Assembly: GCF_026341275.1 (NCBI RefSeq)
Contig: NZ_JAIFZO010000002.1
Span: 880,361 to 944,360 of the forward strand
From: Streptomyces ortus
Lineage (GTDB): Bacteria; Actinomycetota; Actinomycetes; Streptomycetales; Streptomycetaceae
Direction of reading: 5' to 3'
Length of the DNA stretch: 64,000 bases
The translations under genes and the position numbers were made by a program. The notes below the pieces were generated by a model. It was not told the DNA's origin, searched no databases, and worked only from the letters and a program-made list of their open reading frames with translations. Below, piece after piece: positions 36,704 to 45,823 of this stretch. How positions within the stretch are numbered: position 1 is the first letter of the stretch; each line of letters opens with the position of its first letter.

Positions 36704-37480
36704 GTGCCGCGCATGCTCGACGTCAGCGACGACGTACGCGCCGAGATCGGCGACGAAGAAGCCGACCGGCTGCTCGCCGGAGAGAACGCCCCGGGCAGTT
36801 ACGACTGCACCTCCTGCCGCACCCAGGGCGACTCCGAACAGGAGCGCACCAGCACCGTCCTGTTCATCGGCGACGAGACGGCCGTACTCGCGTTCGCCCA
36901 CGCCACCTGTCTGCCCTCGCAGGTCGTGCAGGTGACCGAGGAGCAGTTGCAGGGCGCCGTCCGGTCCATCACCGGGGACGAGCGCCCCTCCGAGGCCCTG
37001 CCCGAGCAGGCCGTCCTCGGCGTCACCAGCGGGCTCATCCTGCTCGGCGGCGAGCTGCACCCCGCGCTCGTCGTCGAACCGACCGGACGCATCGCCCGGC
37101 CGGGTACGACGGGAGGCGGCGGCGACGACTTCCTGCCGCTCCTCATCGAGCAGGGCTTCATGCCGGTCAGCCGGCTCACCGAGGTGCCGCCCGTGCTGCA
37201 CGGCTGGTCCGTGCTGCTCGCGATGGGCCAGCTGCACGCGGTTCTCCAGCCCAGCAGCAGTGGCGGCTCGCCCGTCGCCTGGTGGCAGGCGCACCAGCCG
37301 CTCCAGGTCACCGACAGCTGGCGGGCCGCCGCCAACAAGCACCAGCAGGTGCTGCTGTTCGCCGCCCCGGTCGGCTCCATCGGCCGTCAGCCCCGCGAGG
37401 ACCTGCTGCGCGACGCCCTCGACAAGGCCGCGGTGGGCGGCCGACTGGTGGCGAGCGCGATGCCCCTGGCCGGCACCTGA
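36704..37480 (+). CDS. conserved actinobacterial-looking protein, unknown function
   Basis: The 258-residue product has no signal peptide or membrane segment. A CTSCRTQGDSE segment around residue 32 and an ATCLPSQVV segment around residue 70 give a possible metal-binding set of cysteines. The rest has long beta/alpha stretches (LFIGDETAVLAFAHATC, VLGVTSGLILLGGELHPALV and WSVLLAMGQLHAVLQPSSS). A family name is not certain. The GTG at 36704 follows GAGGAG by six bases, better than the upstream ATG at 36629. It lies opposite the Rpf gene. Nothing in the neighbourhood points to a role. Confidence 0.7.
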   Translation: MPRMLDVSDDVRAEIGDEEADRLLAGENAPGSYDCTSCRTQGDSEQERTSTVLFIGDETAVLAFAHATCLPSQVVQVTEEQLQGAVRSITGDERPSEALPEQAVLGVTSGLILLGGELHPALVVEPTGRIARPGTTGGGGDDFLPLLIEQGFMPVSRLTEVPPVLHGWSVLLAMGQLHAVLQPSSSGGSPVAWWQAHQPLQVTDSWRAAANKHQQVLLFAAPVGSIGRQPREDLLRDALDKAAVGGRLVASAMPLAGT

Positions 37481-37540
37481 CACCCCCACCCGCCCGGCCC
37501 TGCTCGGCCCGCCAGGACTGCCCGGTCCCCCGGGCCGCTC

Positions 37541-37585
<45 letters not shown>

Positions 37586-37637
37586 AGCCTGACCGGCAGC
37601 GCTGTGACCTGCGAAAGCGGGCCGTCGGCCGCATCCG

Positions 37638-38057
37638 ATGGGCGGCGGGGTCGTTGGCACGTACGTGTACACCTACGACACCCCCCGCCGCCTGCCCCAC
37701 TCGTCACCGCTCCCCGCCCTGCGGCCGGCCAGGGACGCCACGGGCAGTTCTTCGGCCACCCCGATCTACGACGCGCTCTACGCGGAGTACCTCAGGACCT
37801 TCCGGGCCCTGCCGGGTGACCGCCTCGGCGAGGAGGAGATGGGCTTCACGGCCTTCGGGATCGGCCCGCACGGACCGGGGCTGCTCGGCGGTGGCCCGTA
37901 CCACTCGGGCTCGGCCGCCTACACCCCGACCGTGTACGGCCTGCGACAGGTCACCGGGCAGCACCAGACGGGATACGCGGCCACGCACCAGAGCCAGACG
38001 GTCACCTCCGTCCGGCAGCCGGCGGCGCTGCCGCCCGCCCCGCGCAGGGAACGCTGA
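37638..38057 (+). CDS. small unknown protein
   Basis: The 139-residue product starts at an ATG without a clear ribosome site and lacks signal peptide and membrane segments. The middle (PIYDALYAEYLRTFRALPGD and GFTAFGIGPHGPGLLGG) suggests a short helical unit followed by a Gly-rich stretch. The rest is Pro/Ala/Ser/Thr-rich. The coding character (GC third positions) is good over the middle. It may be a small conserved Streptomyces protein, but I do not recognise it. It ends 16 bases before a bidirectional terminator and is convergent with der. Confidence 0.6.
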   Translation: MGGGVVGTYVYTYDTPRRLPHSSPLPALRPARDATGSSSATPIYDALYAEYLRTFRALPGDRLGEEEMGFTAFGIGPHGPGLLGGGPYHSGSAAYTPTVYGLRQVTGQHQTGYAATHQSQTVTSVRQPAALPPAPRRER

Positions 38058-38072
38058 CGTGAGCTGACACGA

Positions 38073-38109
38073 ACGGGAGAGGGCCCCCGCATCCCGCGGG
38101 GGCCCTCTC
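38073..38109. terminator. strong bidirectional hairpin terminator
   Basis: GGGAGAGGGCCCCCGC (38073-38088) pairs perfectly with GCGGGGGCCCTCTCCC (38094-38109) around ATCCC. It lies between the stops of convergent genes and ends both transcripts. Confidence 0.85.
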
Positions 38110-38153
38110 CCTTGTCCACGCACGCACCCCGCTCGCGCGGCGGTCGGCGGCGG

Positions 38154-39623
38154 CTACTTCTTCTTGCCGCGCTTCTCGCGCACCCGCACCGAGATGTGGA
38201 TAGGCGTGCCCTCGAAGCCGAACTCCTCACGCAGCCTGCGCTCCACGAACCGGCGGTAGCCGTGCTCGATGAAGCCCGAGGAGAAGAGCACGAACCGCGG
38301 CGGCTTGGTGCCCGCCTGCGTACCGAAGAGGATCCGCGGCTGCTTGCCGCCCCGGATCGGGTGCGGATGGGCGGCGACCAGCTCGCCGAGGAAGGCGTTC
38401 AGGCGCCCGGTCGGGACGCGCGCCTCCCAGCCCGCCAGCGCGGCCTCGATCGCCGGGACCAGCTTCTCCATGTGGCGGCCCGTACGCGCCGAGACGTTGA
38501 CCCGCGGCGCCCACGCCACCTGGAGCAGCTCGGTCTCGATCTCCCGCTCCAGGTAGTAGCGCCGCTCCTCGTCGAGGGTGTCCCACTTGTTGAAGGCCAG
38601 GACGATCGCGCGGCCCGCCTCGACGGCCATCGTCACGATGCGCTGGTCCTGGACGCTGATGTTCTCGCTGGCGTCCAGCAGGATCACCGCGACCTCCGCC
38701 TTCTCGACGGCGGCGGCGGTACGCAGCGAGGCGTAGTAGTCGGCGCCCTGCTGGAGGTGGACCCGCTTGCGGATACCGGCGGTGTCGACGAACTTCCAGG
38801 TCACCCCGCCCAGCTCGATCAGCTCGTCGACCGGGTCACGGGTGGTGCCGGCGACCTCGTTGACGACCACGCGGTCCTCGCCGGCCACCTTGTTCAGCAG
38901 CGACGACTTGCCGACGTTCGGACGGCCGATGAGGGCGATGCGGCGGGGGCCGCCGACCGCGACGCCGAAGGTCTGCGCGGGCGCCTCGGGCAGCGCCTCC
39001 AGGACGGCGTCCAGCATGTCGCCGGTGCCGCGGCCGTGCAGCGCCGAGACGGGGTGCGGCTCGCCGAGCCCCAGGGCCCAGAGGTACGAGGCGTCCGCCT
39101 CGCCGCTCAGGCCGTCGACCTTGTTGGCGCACAGCACGACGGGCTTGCCGGCCTTGCGCAGCAGCCGGACGACGGCCTCGTCGGTGTCGGTGGCACCGAC
39201 CTTGGCGTCGACGACGAAGACGACCGCGTCGGCCGCCTCGATCGCGAACTCGGCCTGCGCGGCCACGGACGCGTCGATGCCGAGGACGTCCTGCTCCCAG
39301 CCGCCGGTGTCGACGAGCTTGAAGCGGCGGCCCGCCCACTCCGCGTCGTAGGTGACGCGGTCGCGGGTGACGCCCGGCTTGTCCTCGACGACGGCCTCGC
39401 GGCGGCCGATGATGCGGTTCACCAGGGTCGACTTGCCGACATTCGGCCGGCCGACGACGGCGAGGACCGGGAGCGGGCCGTGGCCCGCCTCCTCGATCGC
39501 GCCCTCGATGTCCTCGGCGTCGAAGCCCTCTTCCGCGGCGAGCTCCATGAACTCCGCGAACTCGGCATTGCCAAGCGCCCCGTGCTCGTGCTCCGAGCCG
39601 TCGGGCTGGATCTGGTCGTTCAT
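38154..39623 (-). CDS. der: ribosome biogenesis GTPase Der (EngA)
   Basis: Der is the double-GTPase required for 50S ribosomal subunit maturation. The 489-residue product contains two G domains, each with a full G1 motif (GRPNVGKST near residue 58 and GRPNVGKSS near residue 230) and G3 motifs (DTGG and DTAG). A KH-like domain (380-475) binds rRNA. An acidic N-terminal extension of about 50 residues ([18 protein letters not shown]) precedes the first G domain, as is common in actinobacteria. The ATG at 39623 is chosen because of the GAGGT ribosome site. It follows plsC by 82 bases on the same strand, in the aroH-tyrA-cmk-plsC-der cluster. Confidence 0.96.
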   Translation of the reverse strand: MNDQIQPDGSEHEHGALGNAEFAEFMELAAEEGFDAEDIEGAIEEAGHGPLPVLAVVGRPNVGKSTLVNRIIGRREAVVEDKPGVTRDRVTYDAEWAGRRFKLVDTGGWEQDVLGIDASVAAQAEFAIEAADAVVFVVDAKVGATDTDEAVVRLLRKAGKPVVLCANKVDGLSGEADASYLWALGLGEPHPVSALHGRGTGDMLDAVLEALPEAPAQTFGVAVGGPRRIALIGRPNVGKSSLLNKVAGEDRVVVNEVAGTTRDPVDELIELGGVTWKFVDTAGIRKRVHLQQGADYYASLRTAAAVEKAEVAVILLDASENISVQDQRIVTMAVEAGRAIVLAFNKWDTLDEERRYYLEREIETELLQVAWAPRVNVSARTGRHMEKLVPAIEAALAGWEARVPTGRLNAFLGELVAAHPHPIRGGKQPRILFGTQAGTKPPRFVLFSSGFIEHGYRRFVERRLREEFGFEGTPIHISVRVREKRGKKK

Positions 39624-39705
39624 GAAGTCCGTACCTCGTTCATCGTGGTGATCGGTGGAACCGCCTGTTTCGGGAGATCCACTACTCAAGTACTGCAAGT
39701 GTCAC

Positions 39706-40374
39706 TCAGCGCCCGGTGAGACGCCTGGCGTTCTCCAGGTGCGCGGAGAGCTGCTTCTGGATGCGCACGGTCGCCTCGTCGAGCGCCTTGCGCGTACGCC
39801 GTCCGCTGCCGTCGCCCGCCTCGAACGGGTCGCCGAAGACGACGTCGACCCGGCTGCGCAGCGGGGGCAGCTCTTTTATCAGCCGTCCGCGCCGGTCGGT
39901 GCTGCCCAGGACGGCGACCGGCACGATCGGGGCCCCGCTGCGGACCGCGAAGTAGGAGAGCCCGGCACGCAGCGAGGCGAAGTCCCCCTCGCCGCGGGTG
40001 CCCTCGGGGAAGATCCCGAGGACGCCGCCGTCGTCCAGGACGCCCAGCGCCCGGGTGATCGCGGTGCGGTCGGCGACCGTGCGGTCCACCTTCACCTGCC
40101 CGATGGCGAGCAGGAAGGGGTCCAGCGGGCCGACGAACGCCTCTTTCTTGATCAGGAAGTGCGTGGGCCGGGGCGCCACACCCATGACCATCGGGCCGTC
40201 GATCATGTGGGAGTGGTTGACGGCGAGGATCGCCGGGCCGGTCGCCGGAACCCGCCAGGCTCCCAGGACGCGCGGCTTCCACAGCCCGTACATCAGGCCG
40301 ACGCCGATACGGCGGCCGACGTCGGCCCGCCGGGCCGTCGGGGCTGTGTTCGCTGCGTTCCGGGCTTCGCTCAC
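39706..40374 (-). CDS. PlsC-type 1-acyl-glycerol-3-phosphate acyltransferase
   Basis: The 222-residue enzyme has the family motifs: NHSHMIDGPMV with the catalytic HX4D dyad, IFPEGTRGEGDF, and VPVAVLGS. It transfers an acyl chain to lysophosphatidic acid or a related acceptor in membrane phospholipid synthesis. The GTG at 40374 overlaps the cmk TGA (GTGA), so the genes are coupled. In actinobacteria plsC, cmk and der are neighbours, which supports the assignment. The hydrophobic segment around VGLMYGLWKPRVLG suggests a membrane-associated protein. The exact acyl acceptor or donor is not visible in sequence. Confidence 0.9.
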   Translation of the reverse strand: MSEARNAANTAPTARRADVGRRIGVGLMYGLWKPRVLGAWRVPATGPAILAVNHSHMIDGPMVMGVAPRPTHFLIKKEAFVGPLDPFLLAIGQVKVDRTVADRTAITRALGVLDDGGVLGIFPEGTRGEGDFASLRAGLSYFAVRSGAPIVPVAVLGSTDRRGRLIKELPPLRSRVDVVFGDPFEAGDGSGRRTRKALDEATVRIQKQLSAHLENARRLTGR

Positions 40375-41066
40375 TTCGTGGCCCGCTTCTCCTCGACGAG
40401 GGTGACGACGCACTCGATGACCTGCTGCAGCGTGAGGTCGGAGGTGTCCACCTCGACCGCGTCGTCCGCCTTCGCGAGCGGCGAGGTCTTGCGGGTGGAG
40501 TCGGCGGTGTCCCGCTTGATGAGCGCCGCGCGGGTGGCGGCCACGTCGGCGCCCTTCAGCTCCCCGCTGCGGCGGGCGGCGCGGGCCTCCGGCGAGGCGG
40601 TGAGGAAGATCTTCAGGTCGGCGTCGGGCAGCACGGTCGTACCGATGTCCCGGCCCTCGACGACGATGCCCTGCCCGGCCGCCGAGGCGATCGAGCGCTG
40701 CAGCTCGGTGATCCGGGCGCGAACCTCGGGGACGGCGCTGACCGCGCTGACCTTCGAGGTGACCTCCTGGGTGCGGATGGCCGCCGCGACATCGGTGCCG
40801 TCGACCGTGATGGCGGGCGCCGCGGGGTCCGTACCGGACACGATGTCGGGCTTGCCTGCCGCGTCCGCGACGGAGAAGGGGTCGGCGATGTCGATGCCGT
40901 TGTTCACCATCCACCAGGTGATCGCCCGGTACTGGGCGCCCGTGTCCAGGTAGCTCAGGCCGAGCTGCGCCGCGACGGCCTTCGAGGTGCTCGACTTGCC
41001 GGTGCCGGAGGGACCGTCGATGGCGACAATCACGGCCGGGGCGGTCCGGGCGTCGGTGGATTCCAC
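40371..41066 (-). CDS. cmk: cytidylate kinase
   Basis: This 231-residue kinase converts CMP and dCMP to their diphosphates with ATP. The P-loop is AIDGPSGTGKSSTSKAVA. The CMP-specific inserts include LDTGAQYRAITWWMV and VVEGRDIGTTVLPDADLKIF, and the lid is RRSGELKGADVAATRAALIKRD with conserved arginines. GTG at 41066 is favoured, with GGAAGG eleven bases before. A GTG at 41078 is also possible. It is coupled with plsC by a four-base overlap. It probably lies in one operon with plsC and der, and perhaps with tyrA, which ends 220 bases upstream. Confidence 0.95.
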   Translation of the reverse strand: MESTDARTAPAVIVAIDGPSGTGKSSTSKAVAAQLGLSYLDTGAQYRAITWWMVNNGIDIADPFSVADAAGKPDIVSGTDPAAPAITVDGTDVAAAIRTQEVTSKVSAVSAVPEVRARITELQRSIASAAGQGIVVEGRDIGTTVLPDADLKIFLTASPEARAARRSGELKGADVAATRAALIKRDTADSTRKTSPLAKADDAVEVDTSDLTLQQVIECVVTLVEEKRATK

Positions 41067-41286
41067 GGGTGCGGACACCTTCCTGGTACGGGGTACTGGC
41101 TGGTTCGGGCACGAGCGCGCCCCGAACAAGGTTACTGGCTCCCCGGACCCCGCCTTACGGCCCCCGCGACGAGGGCCGTACGACGCGGACAGCCTCCGGT
41201 ACCACCGCGGGAGCACCGGGCCGGGTGCGTACACGGTGGCGGGCCCGGTACATACCCGGTGGCGGGCCGGGGCGGGCCGCGAACCG

Positions 41287-42372
41287 CTACTGCCGGATCG
41301 CCCAGCCCCGCTCGCGCAGGGCCGCCGTCAGCACCGGCGCCGCCGACGGCTGTACCAGCAGCTCCATCAGACCGACCTGCTGACCGGTCGCGTGCTCGAT
41401 ACGGACGTCCTCGATGTTGACGCCCGCGCGGCCCGCGTCGGCGAAGATGCGGGCCAGCTGGCCCGGCTGGTCGTCGATGAGGACGACGACGCTCTCGTAC
41501 GTGGCGGGAGCGGTGCCGTGCTTGCCGGGGACGCGGATCTGGCCGGCGTTGCCGCGGCGCAGGACGTCCTCGATGCCGGTGGTGCCGGTCCGGCGCTTGG
41601 CCTCGTCGGAGGACTGGAGGGCGCGCAGGGCCTGCACGGTCTCGTCCAGGTCGGCGGAGACGTCCGCGAGGAGGTCGGCGACGGGCCCCGGGTTCGCGGA
41701 GAGGATGTCGATCCACATCCGCGGGTCGGACGCGGCGATCCGGGTCACGTCACGGATGCCCTGACCGCACAGGCGTACGGCGGCCTCCTCGGCGTTCTCC
41801 AGCCGCGCGGCGACCATGCTGGACACCAGGTGGGGCATGTGCGAGACGAGCGCGACGGCCCGGTCATGGGCGTCGGCGTCCATCACCACCGGGACCGCCC
41901 GGCAGTACGAGACGAGTTCCAGGGCGAGGTTGAGCACCTCGGTGTCGGTGTCCCGGGTCGGCGTCAGCACCCAGGGCCGCCCCTCGAAGAGGTCGGCCGT
42001 GGCGGCCAGCGGGCCCGACTTCTCGCGGCCCGACATGGGGTGCGAGCCGATGTACGCGGACAGGTCGAGGCCCAGCGACTCCAGCTCGCGGCGCGGCCCG
42101 CCCTTGACGCTGGCCACGTCCAGGTAGGCACGCGCGACGCCGTTGCGCATCGCGTCGGCGAGCGCCGCGGCCACGTGGGCGGGCGGCGCCGCGACGATCG
42201 CGAGGTCGACGGGGCCGCCGGGCTCCTCGTCCGTGCCGGCGCCGAGCGCCGCCGCGGTACGGGCCTGCCCGGGGTCGTGGTCGGCGAGGTGCACGACGAC
42301 GCCCCGCCCGGTCAGGACCAGCGCGGCCGACGTCCCGATGAGGCCGGTGCCGATGACAAGTGCGGTTCTCAC
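41287..42372 (-). CDS. tyrA: prephenate dehydrogenase with C-terminal ACT domain
   Basis: The enzyme oxidises prephenate to 4-hydroxyphenylpyruvate with NAD+ in tyrosine synthesis. The 361-residue product has the NAD-binding motif VIGTGLIGTSAALVL, then DVASVKGGPRRELE, and the catalytic-site stretch IGSHPMSGREKSGPLAAT. An ACT domain (290-361, VVVLIDDQPGQLARIFADAG) probably binds tyrosine for feedback control. GTG at 42372 overlaps the aroH TGA (GTGA), so chorismate mutase and prephenate dehydrogenase are made together, which is a sensible pair of consecutive steps. Confidence 0.94.
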   Translation of the reverse strand: MRTALVIGTGLIGTSAALVLTGRGVVVHLADHDPGQARTAAALGAGTDEEPGGPVDLAIVAAPPAHVAAALADAMRNGVARAYLDVASVKGGPRRELESLGLDLSAYIGSHPMSGREKSGPLAATADLFEGRPWVLTPTRDTDTEVLNLALELVSYCRAVPVVMDADAHDRAVALVSHMPHLVSSMVAARLENAEEAAVRLCGQGIRDVTRIAASDPRMWIDILSANPGPVADLLADVSADLDETVQALRALQSSDEAKRRTGTTGIEDVLRRGNAGQIRVPGKHGTAPATYESVVVLIDDQPGQLARIFADAGRAGVNIEDVRIEHATGQQVGLMELLVQPSAAPVLTAALRERGWAIRQ

Positions 42373-42731
42373 TGGGCGATGTCCTTGCGCAGCGCGCCCG
42401 CCGAGCCCAGGTAGACATGCGCGATGTCGGCGCGCGGCAGGTCGGACTCGATGTGCGCGAGGACCCGTACGACGCGGGGCATCGCGCCTTCGATGTCCAG
42501 TTCCTGTGCGCAGATCAGCGGAACGTCGACGATGCCGAGCTTGCGCGCCGCGGCTGCCGGGAAGTCGCTGTGCAGGTCGGGGGTGGCCGTGAACCAGATA
42601 CTGATCAGCTCGTCGGCGGTCAGCCCGTTCCGCTCCAGGATGGCGGTGAGCAGCTCGCTGACCTGCTCGTCCATGTGACCGGCTTCGTCCCGCTCCAGCT
42701 GGACGGCGCCCCGGACCGCTCGTACCGCCAC
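42369..42731 (-). CDS. aroH: chorismate mutase, AroH type
   Basis: The 120-residue protein is a trimeric, beta-barrel AroH-class chorismate mutase. It carries VRAVRGAVQLERDEAGHM (with the Arg that binds chorismate), ATPDLHSDFPAAAARKLG, VPLICAQELDIEGAMPRVVR (catalytic Arg) and the final YLGSAGALRKDI. It converts chorismate to prephenate, the first committed step to Phe and Tyr. GTG at 42731 is preceded by GAGGAG. It is coupled by four bases to tyrA. The length (120) is normal for AroH. Confidence 0.95.
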   Translation of the reverse strand: MAVRAVRGAVQLERDEAGHMDEQVSELLTAILERNGLTADELISIWFTATPDLHSDFPAAAARKLGIVDVPLICAQELDIEGAMPRVVRVLAHIESDLPRADIAHVYLGSAGALRKDIAQ

Positions 42732-42988
42732 GGTGATGCTCCTCGTTCATGTACGGATCGGCTCTGCCGCGGCCAGCCTAGCCAGCCCTCGGCGGCCCGG
42801 CCCACGGCGCCCGCCTGCCGAGACGGCCGCCCCTTCTCGCTTCGCGCTCTCCACTCCTCGCTCTCGCTCCCCGATGTCCGCTCTCGCCCTCCAATCTCCG
42901 CCAAGTGGCTCCTGTGCGCCTCTGGACGCGGGGGCCACGGTCCGCTTCCATGGTGAGGCTGTCCGCGCCAGGCCTCGGGGGAGGCACG
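42732..42988. other. divergent promoter region with pyrimidine-rich CTC repeats
   Basis: This 257-base gap separates aroH (minus) from the anchored-protein gene (plus). At about 42830-42900 the plus strand is strongly pyrimidine-biased with repeated CTC/CTCG units (TCGCTTCGCGCTCTCCACTC and similar), so the other strand is purine-rich and may adopt a non-B structure. No gene is seen. Confidence 0.4.
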
Positions 42989-43675
42989 ATGAAGCGTTCC
43001 GGACCACTTTTCACGCTCCTCGCGGGACTGCTGCTCGCCCTGTTCATGCTGTCGCTCAACGCGACGACCGGGACGCGCAGCACGACGACCGGGAGCGATG
43101 AGCCCGCCGACGCCGTGTCGGCGAGCCCGGCACCCGGGGTGACGGCCACGGTGTCGCCGACCAAGCAGTCACCGTCGCCCGGCCCGTCGAAGTCCGAACC
43201 CGGGTCCGCCGTGCCGAACGCCGACTACGCGGGCCGTACCGACGACGACTCCTCCGCGGTCGCGGTGACACTGCGCGACGGCAAGGCGGTCGCGTACTTC
43301 TGCGACGGCCGGGACCAGGAGTCGTGGCTGAGGGGCGATGTCGAGTCCGACGGCAGCATGCGTCTCACGAACAAGAAGAAGCAGGTCCTCACCGGCACCC
43401 TGGCGGGCAGGCGGATCACCGGCACGGTCGACATGGGAGCGCGGCGGTACGGCTTCACGGCCGACAAGTCCCTGAAGCCGAACGCGCTGTACCGCGCCAC
43501 CGACACCGTGGCCGACACCAAGATCGACGGCGGGTGGATCGTGCTGCAGGACGACAGCCAGGTCGGCATCCTCAGGCGGGACGGCAAGGCGGGCCCCGCG
43601 CCCCGTATCGACCCGGCGACCGGCACCGTCACGGTCGACGGTAAGCAGCTCACCGCCCGCCCCGTGACTCCGTAA
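42989..43675 (+). CDS. membrane-anchored extracytoplasmic protein, unknown function
   Basis: The 228-residue product has an N-terminal uncleaved membrane segment (about residues 5-24, basic MKRSG start, then LFTLLAGLLLALFMLSL). A Ser/Thr/Pro-rich linker (25-75) follows, then a beta-rich domain (80-228) with VAVTLRDGKAVAYFCDGRD, LTNKKKQVLTGTLAGRRIT and DGGWIVLQDDSQVGILRRDG. No signal-peptidase site, catalytic motif or named family is recognised. It is probably exported and tethered. The ATG at 42989 has ribosome site GGGGGAGG. Two genes for a haem-like membrane protein and a Rieske protein follow, 40 bases away, so the three may share a transcript. Confidence 0.75.
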   Translation: MKRSGPLFTLLAGLLLALFMLSLNATTGTRSTTTGSDEPADAVSASPAPGVTATVSPTKQSPSPGPSKSEPGSAVPNADYAGRTDDDSSAVAVTLRDGKAVAYFCDGRDQESWLRGDVESDGSMRLTNKKKQVLTGTLAGRRITGTVDMGARRYGFTADKSLKPNALYRATDTVADTKIDGGWIVLQDDSQVGILRRDGKAGPAPRIDPATGTVTVDGKQLTARPVTP

Positions 43676-43715
43676 CTCCGTGACCGCGAGATCGCGTGAC
43701 CGCTGGGAGCCGACC

Positions 43716-44300
43716 ATGACAGTGGACCCGAACGCCGCAACCCAGGGTTTTCCCGCGCCCGACCCAGCGCGCCGGGGCCCGGGGGCCGCCCGCTATCTCG
43801 TACCCGCCCTGGTCGCCGGCGCCGTCGCGGTCGGCCTCGGCGTCTACGGAAACGTGCACGACCCGGAGGGCACCGCCTTCAACCTCGCGGGCTTCAGCAG
43901 CACGAGCGCGGTGAAGTCCTGGCTGGCCACGGTCGCGGTGGGCTTCGCTGTCGTCCAGCTGGTCTCGGCACTGATGCTGTACGGGCGGCTGCCGGGCCCG
44001 AGCTGGTCGGGGGTACTGCACCGCTGGTCGGGCCGGATCGCGTTCCTGGTCGCGGTACCGGTGGCGGTGCACTGCCTGTACGCGCTGGGCTATCAGACAT
44101 ATGAACCGCGCGTCCTGTGGCACTCACTCCTGGGGTGCTTCTTCTTCGGCGCCTTCAGCGCCAAGATGCTGCTGCTGCGCGCGGAGCGGCTGCCCGGCTG
44201 GCTGCTGCCCGTCGTCGGCGGGCTCGTCTTCTCCGCCCTCACCGTGATCTGGCTGACCTCCGCCCTCTGGTTCTTCCGCACCTTCGGAGTGACGACATGA
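43716..44300 (+). CDS. DUF6529-type membrane protein, possible haem-b electron carrier
   Basis: The 194-residue protein has about five membrane segments. Histidines placed in the helices (VLHRWSGRIAFLV, AVHCLYALGYQ and LWHSLLGCFFFGAFSAK) resemble the haem-ligating pattern of membrane cytochromes of the ferric-reductase/cytochrome b type, though the haem itself is inference. The ATG at 43716 follows GGGAG. The stop overlaps the Rieske ATG (ATGA), so the two proteins are made together. A plausible role is passing electrons between quinol and the exported Rieske protein, but no partner is proven. The start of the protein is Pro/Gly-rich and cytoplasmic. Confidence 0.75.
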   Translation: MTVDPNAATQGFPAPDPARRGPGAARYLVPALVAGAVAVGLGVYGNVHDPEGTAFNLAGFSSTSAVKSWLATVAVGFAVVQLVSALMLYGRLPGPSWSGVLHRWSGRIAFLVAVPVAVHCLYALGYQTYEPRVLWHSLLGCFFFGAFSAKMLLLRAERLPGWLLPVVGGLVFSALTVIWLTSALWFFRTFGVTT

Positions 44301-44716
44301 CGAATCCCGCGACGCGGCGCACGGTGCTCGCGACGGGCGCCGCGAGCGCGGCGGGCGCGCTGCTCCTGGGCTGCAGCAAGTACGGGGACGAGAACGACGG
44401 GGGTGACACGGAGAAGCCGGCACCCGCAGGCAAGGAACTCACCGGGACCGCCGACGTCCCGGTCGGCGGCGGCAGGATCTTCAAGGAGGAGAAGGTCGTC
44501 GTCACCCAGCCGGAGAAGGGCGGCTTCAAGGCCTTCTCGGCGGTCTGCACCCACCAGGGCTGCGTCGTCGCCGACGTCTCCGACGGCACGATCAACTGCA
44601 AGTGCCACGGCAGCAGGTTCCGCGTCGCCGACGGCTCGGTGGCCGGCGGCCCCGCCCCGAAGCCGCTTCCGGCGAGGCAGATCACGGTCGAGGGCGACTC
44701 GATCAGCCTCGCCTGA
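44297..44716 (+). CDS. TAT-exported Rieske [2Fe-2S] lipoprotein
   Basis: The 139-residue protein starts with a twin-arginine signal (RRTVLATGAASAAGALLLGC) that ends in a lipobox, so Cys26 should be lipidated after export of the folded cluster. The Rieske motif is complete: C84-T-H86-Q-G-C89 and C101-K-C103-H104-G-S, with ligands Cys84, His86, Cys101 and His104 and the disulphide between 89 and 103. It is a small, single-domain soluble Rieske protein, unlike the QcrA subunit of the bc complex, which is much larger. It is coupled by a four-base overlap to the upstream membrane protein, its likely redox partner. Confidence 0.92.
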   Translation: MTNPATRRTVLATGAASAAGALLLGCSKYGDENDGGDTEKPAPAGKELTGTADVPVGGGRIFKEEKVVVTQPEKGGFKAFSAVCTHQGCVVADVSDGTINCKCHGSRFRVADGSVAGGPAPKPLPARQITVEGDSISLA

Positions 44717-44803
44717 GCCTCTTCGAGGCCGGGCGCGCGGGAAGGCCGGGCGCGCGGGCGGAAAATCCGGCCGCGTGGGCGGGACGGCGGCGAACCGGGC
44801 GGC

Positions 44804-45823
44804 TCAGGCGTCCCAGAGCGCGCCCAGCGCCGCCAGGTCACCCTGGTGCTCGACCCTGTCGGCCCACTCCGTGGGCCAGGCCTCGGCGCCGAGGTACGCC
44901 CCCGCGAAGGCACCGGCCAGACACGCGATCGAGTCCGAGTCCCCCGATGTGCAGGCGGCCCGGCGCAGGGCCGTCACCGGCTCGGCCACGAAGAGCAGGA
45001 AACTCAGCAGGCCGGTGGCGAGGGCCTCCTCGGCGATCCATCCGGCGCCGGTGGCCAGGCAGGGGTCCGTCTCGGGCGACGGCGACCGCAGGGCCTGCCG
45101 GAGCCGGTCCAGCGCCGCCAGGCACTCGTCCCAGCCGCGCGTGATGAAGTGCTCGGGCGTCGGATCCTGGGCGCGGGTCCACAGATCACCGAGCCAGCGC
45201 TCGTGGTAGCGCGTGCGGTTCTCGTACGCGTACGAGCGGAGCTGTCCGACCAGGCCGGTCGGTTCGGCGCCCTGCGCGAGCAGCCGTATCGCGTGCGCCG
45301 TGAGGTCGGAGGCGGCCAGCGCCGTCGGGTGGCCGTGCGTGAGGGCGGCCTGCAACTGGGCCGCGACCGCGCGCTGTTCGTCGCTGAGGCCCGGGGCGAG
45401 ACCGAGGGGCGCCACCCGCATGTTGGCGCCGCAGCCCTTCGATCCCAGCTGGCTGGCGTCCTGCCAGGGCAGGTCCGCGCGCTCCAGCAGTGCGCAGGCC
45501 GTGAGGCAGGTGTTGCCCGGGGCGCGGTTGTTCTCCGGCGACCGGTTCCAGGCGATGAACTCCCCGCGCAGCGACTCCGCCAGTTCCCGTGGGCCGAGCA
45601 GCCCCCGGTCCATGGCGGCGCGCAGCCCTCGCGCCACCGCGAGGGTCATCTGGGTGTCGTCGGTGATGTGGGCGGGGTCCGGCAGTTCCAGTTCCCGCCA
45701 GGGTCCGTACGCGGCGAGGATCGAGGGCACGTCCTTGAACTCGGTCGGGGCGCCGAGCGCGTCCCCGAGGGCGAGCCCCGTCAACGCCCCGGTGGCGGCC
45801 TGCTTCCTGACGGTCGTGGTCAT
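44804..45823 (-). CDS. ADP-ribosylglycohydrolase (DraG/ARH family)
   Basis: The 339-residue enzyme hydrolyses ADP-ribose from protein or other targets, using a binuclear Mg site. Motifs visible are GLALGDALGAPTEF and ITDDTQMTLAVA (metal-binding acidic residues), RSPENNRAPGNTCLTACALL, and SGDSDSIACLAGAFAGA near the C-terminus, which supplies the remaining metal ligands. The ATG at 45823 overlaps the stop of the upstream Nudix/wHTH gene (ATGA), so they are coupled. The product of de-ADP-ribosylation, ADP-ribose, is the type of ligand that NrtR-family Nudix regulators bind. Confidence 0.92.
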   Translation of the reverse strand: MTTTVRKQAATGALTGLALGDALGAPTEFKDVPSILAAYGPWRELELPDPAHITDDTQMTLAVARGLRAAMDRGLLGPRELAESLRGEFIAWNRSPENNRAPGNTCLTACALLERADLPWQDASQLGSKGCGANMRVAPLGLAPGLSDEQRAVAAQLQAALTHGHPTALAASDLTAHAIRLLAQGAEPTGLVGQLRSYAYENRTRYHERWLGDLWTRAQDPTPEHFITRGWDECLAALDRLRQALRSPSPETDPCLATGAGWIAEEALATGLLSFLLFVAEPVTALRRAACTSGDSDSIACLAGAFAGAYLGAEAWPTEWADRVEHQGDLAALGALWDA

